From Maribellus sp. CM-23 (GTDB lineage: Bacteria; Bacteroidota; Bacteroidia; Bacteroidales; Prolixibacteraceae): a stretch of DNA of 64,000 bases. Position numbers and translations under genes: made by a program. Positions 34,671 through 43,968 of the stretch are shown here, piece by piece (position 1 is the stretch's first letter; every line of letters begins with the position of its first letter). The DNA lies in the NCBI RefSeq assembly GCF_021354595.1, contig NZ_JADWYJ010000001.1, positions 411,446-475,445 on the forward strand. Direction: 5' to 3'. The notes beneath the pieces were generated by a model that was not told the origin of the DNA, ran no database searches, and saw only the letters and a program-made list of their open reading frames with translations.

Positions 34671-35657
34671 TTAGCGCGGTACTTCTATGGATTGAACCAA
34701 TAACTTTACCATCTCTTCGGGACGAATGCCTTCCATTTCCTTATCGGGCGACAAGATGATACGATGGCACAAAACAGGTGCAATCACTTCTTTAATATCG
34801 CTGGGAGTAACAAAACTACGCCCGTTCATGGCAGCAATGGCTTTGGCTGCATTCATAATATGAATAGCAGCGCGAGGCGAAGCTCCCAGATAAATATCTT
34901 TATGATTGCGTGTGGAAGAAACGATACGTGCAATGTAATTTTTAAGCCCTGGCTCAATGACCACTTCGAAAATCTGCTTCTGAAAAACTACCAATTGACT
35001 GGCAGTCAATACGGGCGAAATAACTTCCGTTTGCAACTGGCCTCTGGCTTCGTCATGGAAATTCAGAATCTGTTCTTCCTCTTCCACCGTAGGGTAATTC
35101 ACAATTATTTTGAACAGAAAGCGATCGAGCTGCGCTTCGGGCAAACGATAAGTTCCCTCGTGCTCAATAGGATTTTGTGTAGCAAACACAAGAAATGGCA
35201 AAGGCATTCGGAAACTCTGTCCGTCAACCGAAATCTGTCTTTCCTCCATCACTTCGAACAGGGCCGACTGTGTTTTCGCGGGAGCCCGATTAATCTCATC
35301 AATCAATACCAGGTTTGAAAAAACAGGGCCTTGTTTAAATTGAAATTCGCCTTTGCCCATGTTATAGACCGAAGTCCCAATTACATCCGAAGGCATAAGG
35401 TCGGGCGTAAACTGAATGCGCGAAAACCCGGCATCAACCGACCTGGCAAGCAATTTTGCAGCCAGGGTTTTGGCAACTCCCGGCACTCCTTCAATCAAGG
35501 CATGCCCATTGGTTAATAGCGCAACAAGCAACAGGTCGATCATTTGCTCCTGCCCTACAATTACCTTGGCAAGCTCGGCCTTTATTTTCAATACTGCTTC
35601 ACCCAGTGCGGCAAACTCATTGCCGGTTTCAAACATGTTATTCTCGTCCATATTCAT
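34671..35657 (-). CDS. MoxR-family AAA+ ATPase
   Basis: A 328-residue chaperone-like AAA+ protein. Walker A is the variant IEGVPGVAKT, Walker B is LVLIDEINRA, followed by sensor I FATQNPIEHEGTYRLPEAQLDRF and arginine-finger residues. The C-terminal lid has ASPRAAI. The MoxR-DUF58 pair with downstream membrane genes is a widespread arrangement. It is preceded by the DUF4350 gene, 18 bp away on the same strand. Confidence 0.95.
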   Translation of the reverse strand: MNMDENNMFETGNEFAALGEAVLKIKAELAKVIVGQEQMIDLLLVALLTNGHALIEGVPGVAKTLAAKLLARSVDAGFSRIQFTPDLMPSDVIGTSVYNMGKGEFQFKQGPVFSNLVLIDEINRAPAKTQSALFEVMEERQISVDGQSFRMPLPFLVFATQNPIEHEGTYRLPEAQLDRFLFKIIVNYPTVEEEEQILNFHDEARGQLQTEVISPVLTASQLVVFQKQIFEVVIEPGLKNYIARIVSSTRNHKDIYLGASPRAAIHIMNAAKAIAAMNGRSFVTPSDIKEVIAPVLCHRIILSPDKEMEGIRPEEMVKLLVQSIEVPR

Positions 35658-35675
35658 TTTCTTTTGATTTTAGCT

Positions 35676-36872
35676 TTATGATTGTCGTTTGGTCGCTACT
35701 TGACGGCTATCGCGATAAAATTGTTCTACCAGGCTATTAAACTGAAAAAGCTCATCCTCATAAACCTGTTTTTTCTCCGACAATACCTGGTACCGTTTAA
35801 AAATCATTTTAACCGTTTTTTCGCTCACTCCCGACTTTTGGGCCAGTTTCCGATAAAAATCATCACTATTGTCAAAACGCACAAAATACCTTGAATTGAT
35901 GTATTCTAAAAAAGCTGCAAATATTTTTCCGACCAGGTCTTTGTGGTCTTTCTGATTGTAATACAAAAGTCCGATGGTTTGCACAAAATCGAGCGACAGG
36001 TTGTTTTTGGCTTTTAAGACAGGAATTACCCTTTGCCGCCGCAATACATTGGTAACAATATAAAAAACCAGCCCAATCAACAAAGTCCAGTAAGCTGCCG
36101 CCAGACTCTTGTTCGCTAAAATAATTTTAAGCGGCGATCTGTTATCAATGCGAAAAGGCTTGTAATACTCATCCCATTCCAATGTTCCTGTTGGCATGGA
36201 AAACCATCCAAGTAACTGTTCCTGGTAGCTGCTGTTGTTGTACAAAGTATGGTAATTTGTAAATACCAGGGGTGCCGAGTGCAACAGAAAATTCCCATTC
36301 CCACATGGTATTTTTATAAAGTTAAGGTTGTTGTTCCCCTTCCCCAACGGAATCGCCTGCGACGAATCGGCTAAACTGAACCAGGAGGATTGTACATTTT
36401 TCCGAAACTGAAGACTTTCGCCCCAACTACTGCCATCCCAAACCTGCAAAGTAGTTACCGAATCAGCCACAGTAATTAGTTTATTCTTTATTTCAAACTT
36501 AAATGAATCGGCCAATGCTTCATTAAAATAATTGGCTGCTATAAAAACATCGGCTCCCAAACCTGCCTTTCTGTAAAGAAAATCCATATCAAGCGAGTCG
36601 GGATTGAAATTATTGGTTACAATCAACAAACTGTTACGCAAGTCGCTTCCTTCTCTTTCATATTCATAAAAACTGGTGCGAACATCGGTTACCGCAGCAT
36701 TCGGAAATAAAGTATCCAGTTCATGCCGTAAAACCCAGGTTCCAAATGGTATTTTGTCGTTTCCCGAAAAGGATTGTCTCCAGTCAACATCTTGCGGAGC
36801 AATTGATTCGAGGTAAACCAACAACGCGAACAACCCGGTTATCAGCATTATATATTTGAAAGATCCTTTCAT
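35676..36872 (-). CDS. DUF4350 domain membrane protein
   Basis: A 398-residue protein starting at ATG 36872, whose ATGA overlaps the stop of the DUF4129 gene. An N-terminal helix (YIMLITGLFALLVYLESIA) is followed by an extracytoplasmic DUF4350 domain (NFNPDSLDMDFLYRKAGLGADVFIAANYF, core DSLDMDFLYRKAGLG), a second helix (~265-290, AAYWTLLIGLVFYIVTNVL) and a C-terminal helical cytosolic part. It is a standard member of Bacteroidota MoxR clusters. Function is unknown. Confidence 0.84.
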   Translation of the reverse strand: MKGSFKYIMLITGLFALLVYLESIAPQDVDWRQSFSGNDKIPFGTWVLRHELDTLFPNAAVTDVRTSFYEYEREGSDLRNSLLIVTNNFNPDSLDMDFLYRKAGLGADVFIAANYFNEALADSFKFEIKNKLITVADSVTTLQVWDGSSWGESLQFRKNVQSSWFSLADSSQAIPLGKGNNNLNFIKIPCGNGNFLLHSAPLVFTNYHTLYNNSSYQEQLLGWFSMPTGTLEWDEYYKPFRIDNRSPLKIILANKSLAAAYWTLLIGLVFYIVTNVLRRQRVIPVLKAKNNLSLDFVQTIGLLYYNQKDHKDLVGKIFAAFLEYINSRYFVRFDNSDDFYRKLAQKSGVSEKTVKMIFKRYQVLSEKKQVYEDELFQFNSLVEQFYRDSRQVATKRQS

Positions 36873-37582
36873 TCGTCGTCCTTTGTTTGGAGCCTGCTCA
36901 TTAGGTTCTGAAAACCGGAGTTCACCCACTGAAACTGTTCTTCTGTCAATTGAAAGTCGCCATACCAAACATAATCAAAAACCAGTGTTTGCTGTTGAAA
37001 CTGCCTACGTATTTCGGGTTGTGTAATTTCAGCCAGATAGTCGCGGTTGGTTTTATCGCGGTGCCAGGTAATGTAAGCCTTTTCATCCAATATTTTCAGA
37101 AGTTGCAAATAGTGATACCTCACGCAAAGTCTCAGGGCTCCTTCGCTTAGCGCCTTCTCGGCCAATTCTGCCAAATCAATACCGGAAATATCTTCATCGG
37201 GAATGCTCACAATTCCCAAGCGGTTTTTATTCTCCTTGCCCAAAAACCATTTTAATTTTGTCCCGGATAACTGCAACACAACAAACAGGACAATCGCCAC
37301 CAAAAACATGTAACGAATAACAGGACCAGCCCCCTCTTTACCAAACAAAAATTTCAGTAGCTTATAAAAATAATAACGCACTTTATTCCACAGGGTATTG
37401 GAACGATATACATCGTTTTCGTACTGAAAATCCTTGTCATTTTTATACTCCTCCAGCCGGGTTTTATCAAAGTTTCTTTCCTCTGAAGAAACATTTAAAG
37501 CCCAAACCATACCTCCTCCTGCCCCACCTGAACCAATAAGCAGAAAAACCAATACAACTATTTGCAGCAATAATTTATTCAT
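36869..37582 (-). CDS. DUF4129-like membrane protein of the MoxR cluster
   Basis: A 237-residue protein with a signal-anchor (LLLQIVVLVFLLIGSGGAGG), an internal helix (YMFLVAIVLFVVLQLSG, ~106-122) and a C-terminal DUF4129-type domain (RYHYLQLLKILDEKAYITWHRDKTNRDYLAEI, core YITWHRDKTNRDYL). Its stop overlaps the DUF4350 start by 4 bp. The 5' end overlaps the neighbouring gene at 37575 by 8 bp. It is coupled in the operon 39394 to 33312. Confidence 0.84.
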   Translation of the reverse strand: MNKLLLQIVVLVFLLIGSGGAGGGMVWALNVSSEERNFDKTRLEEYKNDKDFQYENDVYRSNTLWNKVRYYFYKLLKFLFGKEGAGPVIRYMFLVAIVLFVVLQLSGTKLKWFLGKENKNRLGIVSIPDEDISGIDLAELAEKALSEGALRLCVRYHYLQLLKILDEKAYITWHRDKTNRDYLAEITQPEIRRQFQQQTLVFDYVWYGDFQLTEEQFQWVNSGFQNLMSRLQTKDDE

Positions 37583-38432
37583 TTACTTCTTCGGCGAGCT
37601 TATCAATTTTTGCCTGTAGAGTAGGACGCTCTTTTACTTCAACCAAACTGAAATACTGAATAGCCACAAAAATCAAAATAACAGTATAGGAAAGGGTTTG
37701 AAAAATGGAAATGATGGATGACATAACCAAATAACCGGTTGAGAAGATTTGTGGTTCTTGATTAGCTGATACAGCATGAAATGTTTTGAGCGCCGTGGTA
37801 ATTATAAGCGGAAGGGAAACCACTATGCTAAAAATATAAACAATAAGTCCGGCAATAATGATGATTCCAAAAGTTTTCCACCAGTTGTCTTTTATGATGT
37901 CAAAGCTACGATTCATAGCTGTTCCCATACCAACTTCTTCGAAAATGAGAACCGGAGGAACAAGCATAAAAACTACGCCAAGATAAATACCGGGCACTAC
38001 CAGAAAAATACTGGCTATTATTATCATAACAAAAGTGGTGAAATAGACCATAAATAATTTAAGCCCTATTCTTAACACACCAGGCCATAGTTCCTCGGGA
38101 GTAAAGTCACCTTTTTTCTTTAGGTGCAAATCCATATATCCGTAAACCACCGCAGTTAATACAGTATAATTCAAGATTTGAATTATATAACTGGGTATTG
38201 CCCTCAGTAAAGTAAACTTTCCGAAAGACTCGCCAGGCGTCATATTCTGTAGCGAATCCAGTAAGCTCATTTGCGAATAAACCAATAATATACCGGAGAG
38301 GATAAAAAACGGCAACACGTAAATCAGAAATGTTTTTCCCAATCGTTTAAATTCCTGTCGGATAAAGTCAAACGAATGGTTCATTACCGTTCCAAAATCA
38401 CGAATCTTTCTAAATTCAAAATGTGGTTCCAT
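37575..38432 (-). CDS. Polytopic membrane protein of the MoxR cluster
   Basis: A 285-residue protein with about six transmembrane helices (TFLIYVLPFFILSGILLVY, MVYFTTFVMIIIASIFLVVPG, IIIIAGLIVYIFSIVVSLP). The internal duplication (GTVMNHSFDFIRQEF and GTAMNRSFDIIKDNWW) resembles the membrane domain of glycerophosphodiester-phosphodiesterase/YciC-like families. It is typically found in this cluster. No catalytic residues are recognised. It overlaps the DUF4129 gene and starts 2 bp after the SpoIIM gene ends. Confidence 0.82.
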   Translation of the reverse strand: MEPHFEFRKIRDFGTVMNHSFDFIRQEFKRLGKTFLIYVLPFFILSGILLVYSQMSLLDSLQNMTPGESFGKFTLLRAIPSYIIQILNYTVLTAVVYGYMDLHLKKKGDFTPEELWPGVLRIGLKLFMVYFTTFVMIIIASIFLVVPGIYLGVVFMLVPPVLIFEEVGMGTAMNRSFDIIKDNWWKTFGIIIIAGLIVYIFSIVVSLPLIITTALKTFHAVSANQEPQIFSTGYLVMSSIISIFQTLSYTVILIFVAIQYFSLVEVKERPTLQAKIDKLAEEVNE

Positions 38433-38434
38433 AA

Positions 38435-39394
38435 TTAGTTTGTTGATTTTTGAAGTAAATATCCGGGATATAAAAAGAAATACCAGACAATAAATACTAA
38501 CGACAGCAGAATAATTCCACCCCTAAGCATATCCGGCAATTCGGTATGGCGGGTTACATAGCCTTCAAGAAAGCCTGCCACCATAAATACAGGCACCACC
38601 CCTGAAACAATTTTCAATCCGGTTACAGCGCCCTTCCTGAAAGACAAGACACGGGGCAAAGTGTCGGGAAAAAGAATACTGTTGCCGATAACCATTCCGG
38701 CAGCTCCGGCCACCACAATGGAAAAAAGCTCCAGGGTTCCGTGAATATAAATAGTGAGCACCGACTCGCGCATTAAACCATATTGATAAAAGAAATACTG
38801 AAAACACCCCAGCATAATCCCGTTCTTCAGTAAAATAAATCCGGTGCCAACAGAGAAAAACACACCTGCAACAAAGGCCAAAAATGCTACACGGATATTA
38901 TTAATGGTTATCCCCAGAAACATATCCATTTCATTCGCCTTTTTATAAACTGCCATCGGATCTCCATGCGAAATGTTTTGAAGTGTCATATTAACATAAT
39001 GATCGCCCAAAATAATCCGTGGAAAATTGTTGTCAACCGAAGTTGAAAAAGCGCCGATGATAATGCTAATAATAAAAATGGCCGATGCATACCAAAAATA
39101 TCTCCGGTTTTGCCAAAACAATAAAGGATACTCTGTTTTCCAGAACTCGACAAAACGGTTTCGCTTTATCTTTCTGTTCAAATAAATCTTTTGGTGTAAC
39201 TGAACGGTCAGATTATTCAGATAAACGTGTGTTTCACTTTGAGAAAAAAATGTAGCGGCATATGATAAATCGTCATTTAGCCCAATATACATATTGTAAA
39301 GGTCATCGGGCTTTATTGGGTGATTCTCGTGCAAAAGCTTCTCTATTTGCTCCCACTTTTCCGAATTTCGTTTGACGAAAACGATTTCTTTCAT
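38435..39394 (-). CDS. Stage II sporulation protein M (SpoIIM)-like membrane protein
   Basis: A 319-residue protein with about six helices. After ~100 cytosolic residues (FVEFWKTEYPLLFWQNRRYF) come the SpoIIM-type segments NNIRVAFLAFVAGVFFSVGT, IYIHGTLELFSIVVAGAAG and GTLELxxI, the family hallmark. In non-sporulating Bacteroidota it accompanies MoxR and RDD genes. It is the first gene of the minus-strand operon, divergent from the RDD gene. Confidence 0.9.
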   Translation of the reverse strand: MKEIVFVKRNSEKWEQIEKLLHENHPIKPDDLYNMYIGLNDDLSYAATFFSQSETHVYLNNLTVQLHQKIYLNRKIKRNRFVEFWKTEYPLLFWQNRRYFWYASAIFIISIIIGAFSTSVDNNFPRIILGDHYVNMTLQNISHGDPMAVYKKANEMDMFLGITINNIRVAFLAFVAGVFFSVGTGFILLKNGIMLGCFQYFFYQYGLMRESVLTIYIHGTLELFSIVVAGAAGMVIGNSILFPDTLPRVLSFRKGAVTGLKIVSGVVPVFMVAGFLEGYVTRHTELPDMLRGGIILLSLVFIVWYFFLYPGYLLQKSTN

Positions 39395-39482
39395 ACCACA
39401 ACCTGAAAAACAGTAATTTTTTATGTTTGGTTTTTCCGATTTTTAGCGGTTCAATTATCCGCTTAAAAAATTATATTAATTT

Positions 39483-39490
39483 CAAAGCTA
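39483..39490 (-). promoter_or_regulatory. -7 promoter box of the SpoIIM-MoxR operon
   Basis: TAGCTTTG on the minus strand in the 147-bp divergent spacer, matching TAnnTTTG, ~90 bases upstream of the SpoIIM start. Confidence 0.4.
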
Positions 39491-39541
39491 AAATAACAAA
39501 ATAGAAATTAGTTTACCGAAAACACAACTATAAATCTGAAT

Positions 39542-40255
39542 ATGACCGCCATAAAAATTCAAACCGCACAAAACACATTACTTTATCAAACCAGGGGCAG
39601 TTTGGGAGAACGCATGATCGCATCGTTACTTGACGCCATGGTAATGGGAGCCTATGCACTTATAGGGACTATTCTGTCAGGCATTTTTTCTATGGGCACT
39701 ACTTTTATGGCTATTTTCCTTCTTCCGGTTTATTTCTACACCCTACTCCTTGAGCTATTGTTTGACGGGCAGACATTGGGAAAAATGGTAATGAAAATCA
39801 AAGTAGTACACAGCCAGGGACAAAATATTCCGTTTACCTCCTATCTTTTACGTTGGATACTGCGCCTGGTTGATATATGGATTTTGTTTGCCAGTGTTGG
39901 CGTTGTTACAATATTGTTTAGCAAAAAAGGACAACGAGTGGGCGATATTGCGGCAGATACACTTGTCATTTCGATTAAACCTGCTCAAAAACTTCAGGAG
40001 CTCCGGTATACCCAAAAACCTTCGGAAGAGAAAAAAATAGTGTTTAGCCAGGTTAGCTTGCTTGATGACAAAGACATTGAAGTGATACGTGAAGTTTTAG
40101 CCTATGGCAAAGAAGCAGGGTTTTATGGAAATGCAGCCAAAATGCTCAAACAAACAAGTAGCACCATGCAAAAGAAATTAGGCATTGAAACCAATATGAT
40201 ACCAGTGAAGTTTTTGGAACAACTACTTGACGATTATTACCTGGTTTACGCCTGA
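39542..40255 (+). CDS. RDD family membrane protein
   Basis: A 237-residue protein. The RDD domain spans residues ~12-155: GSLGERMIASLLDAMVMGAY (Arg...Asp), two helices, FDGQTLGKMVMKIKVV, a third helix and GQRVGDIAADTLVI. The C-terminal ~70 residues are soluble and helical (VIREVLAYGKEAGFYGNAAK). RDD proteins are proposed ion transporters or membrane helpers. Divergent partner of the SpoIIM-MoxR operon, a standard arrangement. Confidence 0.9.
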   Translation: MTAIKIQTAQNTLLYQTRGSLGERMIASLLDAMVMGAYALIGTILSGIFSMGTTFMAIFLLPVYFYTLLLELLFDGQTLGKMVMKIKVVHSQGQNIPFTSYLLRWILRLVDIWILFASVGVVTILFSKKGQRVGDIAADTLVISIKPAQKLQELRYTQKPSEEKKIVFSQVSLLDDKDIEVIREVLAYGKEAGFYGNAAKMLKQTSSTMQKKLGIETNMIPVKFLEQLLDDYYLVYA

Positions 40256-40424
40256 TAAGTTGCTTTACCCCGTTATTATAAACTATTTCCAACCACAGGG
40301 GAAGGCTATTCGGGTTGGACAAGCTTTACTCGTTTTCCAGAGAGTAAATCTTTAAATGAAAATCTAGTCCAGCTGAAACTCATCCCTGATACAACATATA
40401 ATCACATACAAAAAGATAATCAGG

Positions 40425-40452
40425 TTGCTAATTTTCAATTTTCTTACTTTCG
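40425..40452 (+). promoter_or_regulatory. Possible promoter of the sigma-factor operon
   Basis: TTG (40425-40427), a 17-base spacer and TACTTTCG (40445-40452), a one-mismatch version of TAnnTTTG, about 60 bases upstream of the start at 40514. The rest of the 258-bp gap shows nothing recognisable. Confidence 0.3.
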
Positions 40453-40513
40453 CAATGTTATGAAATCTTCCTTCGTACGTAATTCATAAAACAAAACAAA
40501 GAGCCTGCACTGG

Positions 40514-41014
40514 ATGACTAAAAGCGAATTTGAGCAAGTAATTCTTCAACAAAAAGACAAGCTGTACAGGTTTGCATTCAGCATCCTTAAAAACAGTGAC
40601 GATGCGCAGGATGCAGTCCAGGAGGTAGTGCTAAAACTTTGGAAGAACAAACATTTGCTGGACCGCGCTAAAAACCTGGAAAGCTATTGTTTGAACGCAG
40701 TTAAGAATTATTGTTTTGATGTATTGAGGAAACAAAAACAGCAGCAAACCTACGAACAAAATGTTTGGGTACACGCAACCACCGAACCTGAAATTGAGCA
40801 GCTTGATTTGGTTGAAAAGCTAAAACAGGAACTCTACCGGCTACCCGACCAGCAAAGGCTGGCAGTTAGTCTGAAAGACATTGAAGGTTTCGATTACAGC
40901 GAAATCAGTGAAATTCTGGAGCAAAGCGTCGAAACCATACGGGTGAACGTTTCGAGGGGAAGAAAAAAATTAGTTGAACTGTTTAAGGAGGAATTGAAAG
41001 ATGCGTACCAATAA
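40514..41014 (+). CDS. ECF-type RNA polymerase sigma factor
   Basis: A 166-residue sigma-70 factor of the extracytoplasmic-function class. Region 2 is KLYRFAFSILKNSDDAQDAVQEVVLKLW (core DAQDAVQEVVLKLW) and region 4 is LPDQQRLAVSLKDIEGFDYSEISEILEQS followed by ETIRVNVSRGRKKL. It overlaps the next gene by 14 bp, and an AAGGAGG ribosome-binding site for that gene lies inside its 3' end. The overlapping membrane protein is the likely anti-sigma partner. Confidence 0.93.
   Translation: MTKSEFEQVILQQKDKLYRFAFSILKNSDDAQDAVQEVVLKLWKNKHLLDRAKNLESYCLNAVKNYCFDVLRKQKQQQTYEQNVWVHATTEPEIEQLDLVEKLKQELYRLPDQQRLAVSLKDIEGFDYSEISEILEQSVETIRVNVSRGRKKLVELFKEELKDAYQ
40985..40991 (+). promoter_or_regulatory. Strong Shine-Dalgarno AAGGAGG inside the sigma gene
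   Basis: AAGGAGG ends nine bases before the ATG at 41001. This is unusual for Bacteroidota, which mostly lack strong SD sites, and fixes that start. Confidence 0.7.
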
Positions 41015-41483
41015 ACCAGATTTGTTTTGGGACAATGAGCCATTCCCGGGAAGTTCCGGAAAAGCTCACAACACACCGGAAGAAAACGATTTTATTCGCT
41101 CTTATCGGGAAATGATTCGCGGCGAACAAGCCCGAAAAGCTGCGTTTGATCCTTTTGAAAAACTGAAAAAAGAACAAAGAAAACGTACAATTACAGTCCG
41201 GCGTGTTCTTTCTTATGCCGCATCGGTGGTACTTGCAGTAAGCTTGTTTTTTGCTTTTCAGCATCATCAACACAAGAAAGCACAAACGCAGGAATTGGCT
41301 GAACTTCAAAAAAATACCAGCGAGGCCTTGCTTTATTTTTCGAAAGAACTGAATGCCTGCCTCACCCAACTGGAAGACGCCCAAAAAAAGATGGGAGAAC
41401 CGGTGACCAGTATGCAGGCATTAAAAAATATTAACATCAACAAAAACAATCCATTTAAAAACATAAATTTCAATCAGTTATGA
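41001..41483 (+). CDS. Single-pass membrane protein, putative anti-sigma factor
   Basis: A 160-residue protein: a cytosolic ~65-residue N-terminus (NDFIRSYREMIRGEQARKA), one transmembrane helix near 70-90 (VLSYAASVVLAVSLFFAFQ) and a helical extracytoplasmic tail. Topology and position directly after an ECF sigma gene fit an anti-sigma factor, although no zinc-binding HxxxCxxC motif is present. It ends in ATGA, overlapping the DUF4252 gene by 4 bp. Function is inferred from context. Confidence 0.7.
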   Translation: MRTNKPDLFWDNEPFPGSSGKAHNTPEENDFIRSYREMIRGEQARKAAFDPFEKLKKEQRKRTITVRRVLSYAASVVLAVSLFFAFQHHQHKKAQTQELAELQKNTSEALLYFSKELNACLTQLEDAQKKMGEPVTSMQALKNININKNNPFKNINFNQL

Positions 41484-41965
41484 AAGCAAAACTTATTCTT
41501 TTTCTGCTATCACTAAGTTTGTTCAGTGCAGCGCAAAACGGCAACCTGTCCATCGATAAATCCCTGGAGAAAATTACAACGCCCGACGATTCGTATTTTG
41601 AAGTTACAAAAGACATGTTTGCCATGTTGTCGGAGTCGAAAAATGCCAGTCCCGAATTTATCAATTACATAAAACAGCTGCACAAGTTAAAAATGGTACA
41701 ACCCGCAAGAACGAACAATGACCGCGGCGACATCCTAGTTAAAACGTTCCTGGAAAACACCAACCTGCAAGGCTATACGCGATTAATGACAAGACAGGAC
41801 CGTCACGAAGTTCTCCACTTTTACAAAAAGGAAGGTAAAAGCGAGAATGAATTTCTTCTGCTTAGTTCCGATATGATCATTTACATTACAGGAACCCTGG
41901 ATTTGAAATCGATCGGAGAATTTCAACAGGTAATGGAAATTGCCGGAAGCGCGTTTGATATGTAA
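41480..41965 (+). CDS. DUF4252 secreted protein
   Basis: A 161-residue protein with signal peptide LILFLLSLSLFSAAQ and the DUF4252 fold signature: YFEVTKDMFAMLSE, VLHFYKKEGKSENEFLLLSSD and a closing ITGTLDLKSIGEFQQV. The family is common in Bacteroidota and often sits, as here, at the end of a sigma/anti-sigma operon. Role unknown; possibly an envelope-stress effector or sensor. Confidence 0.86.
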   Translation: MKAKLILFLLSLSLFSAAQNGNLSIDKSLEKITTPDDSYFEVTKDMFAMLSESKNASPEFINYIKQLHKLKMVQPARTNNDRGDILVKTFLENTNLQGYTRLMTRQDRHEVLHFYKKEGKSENEFLLLSSDMIIYITGTLDLKSIGEFQQVMEIAGSAFDM

Positions 41966-42007
41966 CTATATAGAAAAGGAACTGTTTTGAACTACTGCAG
42001 TTCCTTT

Positions 42008-42562
42008 TTAGCTCCCCTGAATTGCTTTTAATGAAGCCTCCAACTCAGCATAACACTTGTTACAAAAGAAGTGCTTTTTCTGGTCGATGTCTTCCACGTA
42101 AGTTCCTGGGCGCATCACACAAATCGGGACATGGCAATGGATCAGGCCGAAAGCATGGCCAAGCTCGTGAATAACCACTTTTCTGAACCGCTCGTACAAA
42201 AGCCGCTCGTTTCCGGCCATGCCGTATTGCTCGTTTCTCAGGCGATACACCGAGGCAATTCCGGTGCTTCCGTTGTACTGCGCCTGTCCGAAAATATAGG
42301 TAAGAATAGGAATAAAAAGATCGACCTGGAACAGACCAATGGTTTTTAGCGACTCTGCTGCGTATTCGGCATGCACCAATTGCAGCAGGCGGTTGGCGTC
42401 GTATTGCTTTCGGGCGGCATCGAAAAACGGGAGAATGTCGTGTGTTAAAGGGACTACTGAAACAGGCCATCCAAAAGCCGTTTCAATGTCGCGGGCCATT
42501 TGATCGAGAAAGGTCTTTTCGAACCTGCCCTGAACAACCAGTGTTATCCCTTTTTTCTCCAA
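42008..42562 (-). CDS. Archaemetzincin-family zinc metalloprotease
   Basis: A 184-residue cytosolic metalloprotease. The catalytic motif HELGHAFGLIHC (three zinc-binding His, catalytic Glu) is followed by the archaemetzincin cysteine set: C after the third His, CVM with the Met-turn, and FFCNKC, which bind a structural zinc. The family length is ~180-200. The reading frame opens with a TTG at 42562 (an in-frame stop lies just upstream). It sits 61 bp downstream of the response regulator gene and could be the tail of that operon, but there is no functional link I know of. Confidence 0.9.
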   Translation of the reverse strand: MEKKGITLVVQGRFEKTFLDQMARDIETAFGWPVSVVPLTHDILPFFDAARKQYDANRLLQLVHAEYAAESLKTIGLFQVDLFIPILTYIFGQAQYNGSTGIASVYRLRNEQYGMAGNERLLYERFRKVVIHELGHAFGLIHCHVPICVMRPGTYVEDIDQKKHFFCNKCYAELEASLKAIQGS

Positions 42563-42623
42563 AAGTTAGTTTTTTAGGCACATGAGCCAGGCGGCTCACG
42601 AATTTACAAAACCTCGTCAGCCC

Positions 42624-43967
42624 CTACTTCCTGGGCGAACTAAGCTGATGTTTTTTAATTTTATTGTACAGTGTCACGCGGTCGATCTGAAGCGCTTTAG
42701 CCGAACGGCTGATGTTCCAGTCGTATTTTTCCAGTGTTTTCTGAATGTACTTTTTCTCCAACTCATTCAGGCTGTCGTTTGAGTCGGTCACCACATCGGT
42801 TTCAATCGGAAGATCTTTCAACCTGATCTCTTTTCCGTTTCCAACCACAATGGCACGTTCGATCATGTTTTCCAGTTCGCGCACATTCCCGGGAAAATGA
42901 TACTCTTCCAGCCTTCGCAAAGCTGCCTGATCGATGGTGATCAGATCCCGGCTCATCGAAGTACAGTATTTTTTGATGAAATAAGTCACCAGCATCGGAA
43001 TATCCTCCTTTCTGTCCCTAAGCGGAGGAATGTTAATGTTCACCACATTCAAGCGGTAATACAGGTCTTCGCGAAAAGAACCGTCGGCCACCATTCTTTT
43101 GAGGTCCTTGTTGGTAGCGCAGATAATTCGGAAATCTGATTTTATCTCTTTGTTTCCGCCTACCCTTGTAAACATTTTTGATTCGAGCACGCGCAAAAGT
43201 TCGATCTGCATCTTCATGGAGATCGTAGCAATTTCATCCAGAAAAACAGTACCGCCATCCGCCATTTCAAAACGCCCCTTGCGGTTAAACATGGCCCCGG
43301 TAAAGGCACCTTTTTCGTGGCCAAACAATTCACTCTCCAGCAAATCTTCCGATAAAGCCCCGCAATGAACCGTTACCAACGGAAAAAACTTACGCGGCGA
43401 ATTGGAATGAATGGCGCGTGCAATAAGTTCCTTACCCGTTCCGCTTTCACCAGTAATTATAACTGAAGAGTGCGCCGGAGCAACGTTTTCCACTTCTTTC
43501 AACACCCGGATCATTCCATCGCTGTTGCCCACAATGTCTTCGATATTCTCCAGCGTTACCAGCTTATTTTTCAGTGTTTCATTTTCGTTTCGAAGCGAGA
43601 TTTGCCGGGCAGCATTTCGAATCAGGTGCGTAAGATCATCCGGATCAAAAGGCTTGGTAATGTAATCGAAAGCGCCGTCTTTTAAAGCCTGAACAGCAGT
43701 TTCTACCGAGGCAAAAGCGGTCATTACAATAATAATGGCCGAGCTGTCGAAAGCCTTGATGCGCCGGTGCATTTCCAGCCCATCCATCCCGGGCATTTTT
43801 ATGTCAGCCAGAATAATATCAAACTTCTCCGATTCAATTTTGGCCAGCGCCTCTTTGGCATTGGCGGCGCAATCCACTTCGTAACCATCCTCAATGAACC
43901 AGTTGTACAACGAGTCTCTCACCGATTCTTCATCGTCAACAATTAATATAGAAATGGTCGTCTTCAT
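42624..43967 (-). CDS. Sigma-54-dependent response regulator, NtrC family
   Basis: A 447-residue regulator. The receiver domain (1-120) has phospho-acceptor Asp55 in ILADIKMPGMDG. The AAA+ domain (~140-380) has Walker A GESGTGKE, the sigma-54 contact loop GAFTGA and Walker B GGTVFLDEI. The C-terminal Fis-type HTH is NISRSAKALQIDRVTLYNKI. It is encoded 1 bp after the histidine kinase and forms a two-component pair with it. Likely targets are palindromes upstream of the operon (50419-50537). Confidence 0.95.
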   Translation of the reverse strand: MKTTISILIVDDEESVRDSLYNWFIEDGYEVDCAANAKEALAKIESEKFDIILADIKMPGMDGLEMHRRIKAFDSSAIIIVMTAFASVETAVQALKDGAFDYITKPFDPDDLTHLIRNAARQISLRNENETLKNKLVTLENIEDIVGNSDGMIRVLKEVENVAPAHSSVIITGESGTGKELIARAIHSNSPRKFFPLVTVHCGALSEDLLESELFGHEKGAFTGAMFNRKGRFEMADGGTVFLDEIATISMKMQIELLRVLESKMFTRVGGNKEIKSDFRIICATNKDLKRMVADGSFREDLYYRLNVVNINIPPLRDRKEDIPMLVTYFIKKYCTSMSRDLITIDQAALRRLEEYHFPGNVRELENMIERAIVVGNGKEIRLKDLPIETDVVTDSNDSLNELEKKYIQKTLEKYDWNISRSAKALQIDRVTLYNKIKKHQLSSPRK

Positions 43968-43968
43968 A

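Noticed and set aside
33312..40255. MoxR-DUF58-DUF4350-DUF4129-SpoIIM-RDD cluster as a new system
   Set aside because: The arrangement is common across Bacteroidota, so it is described but not flagged as novel.
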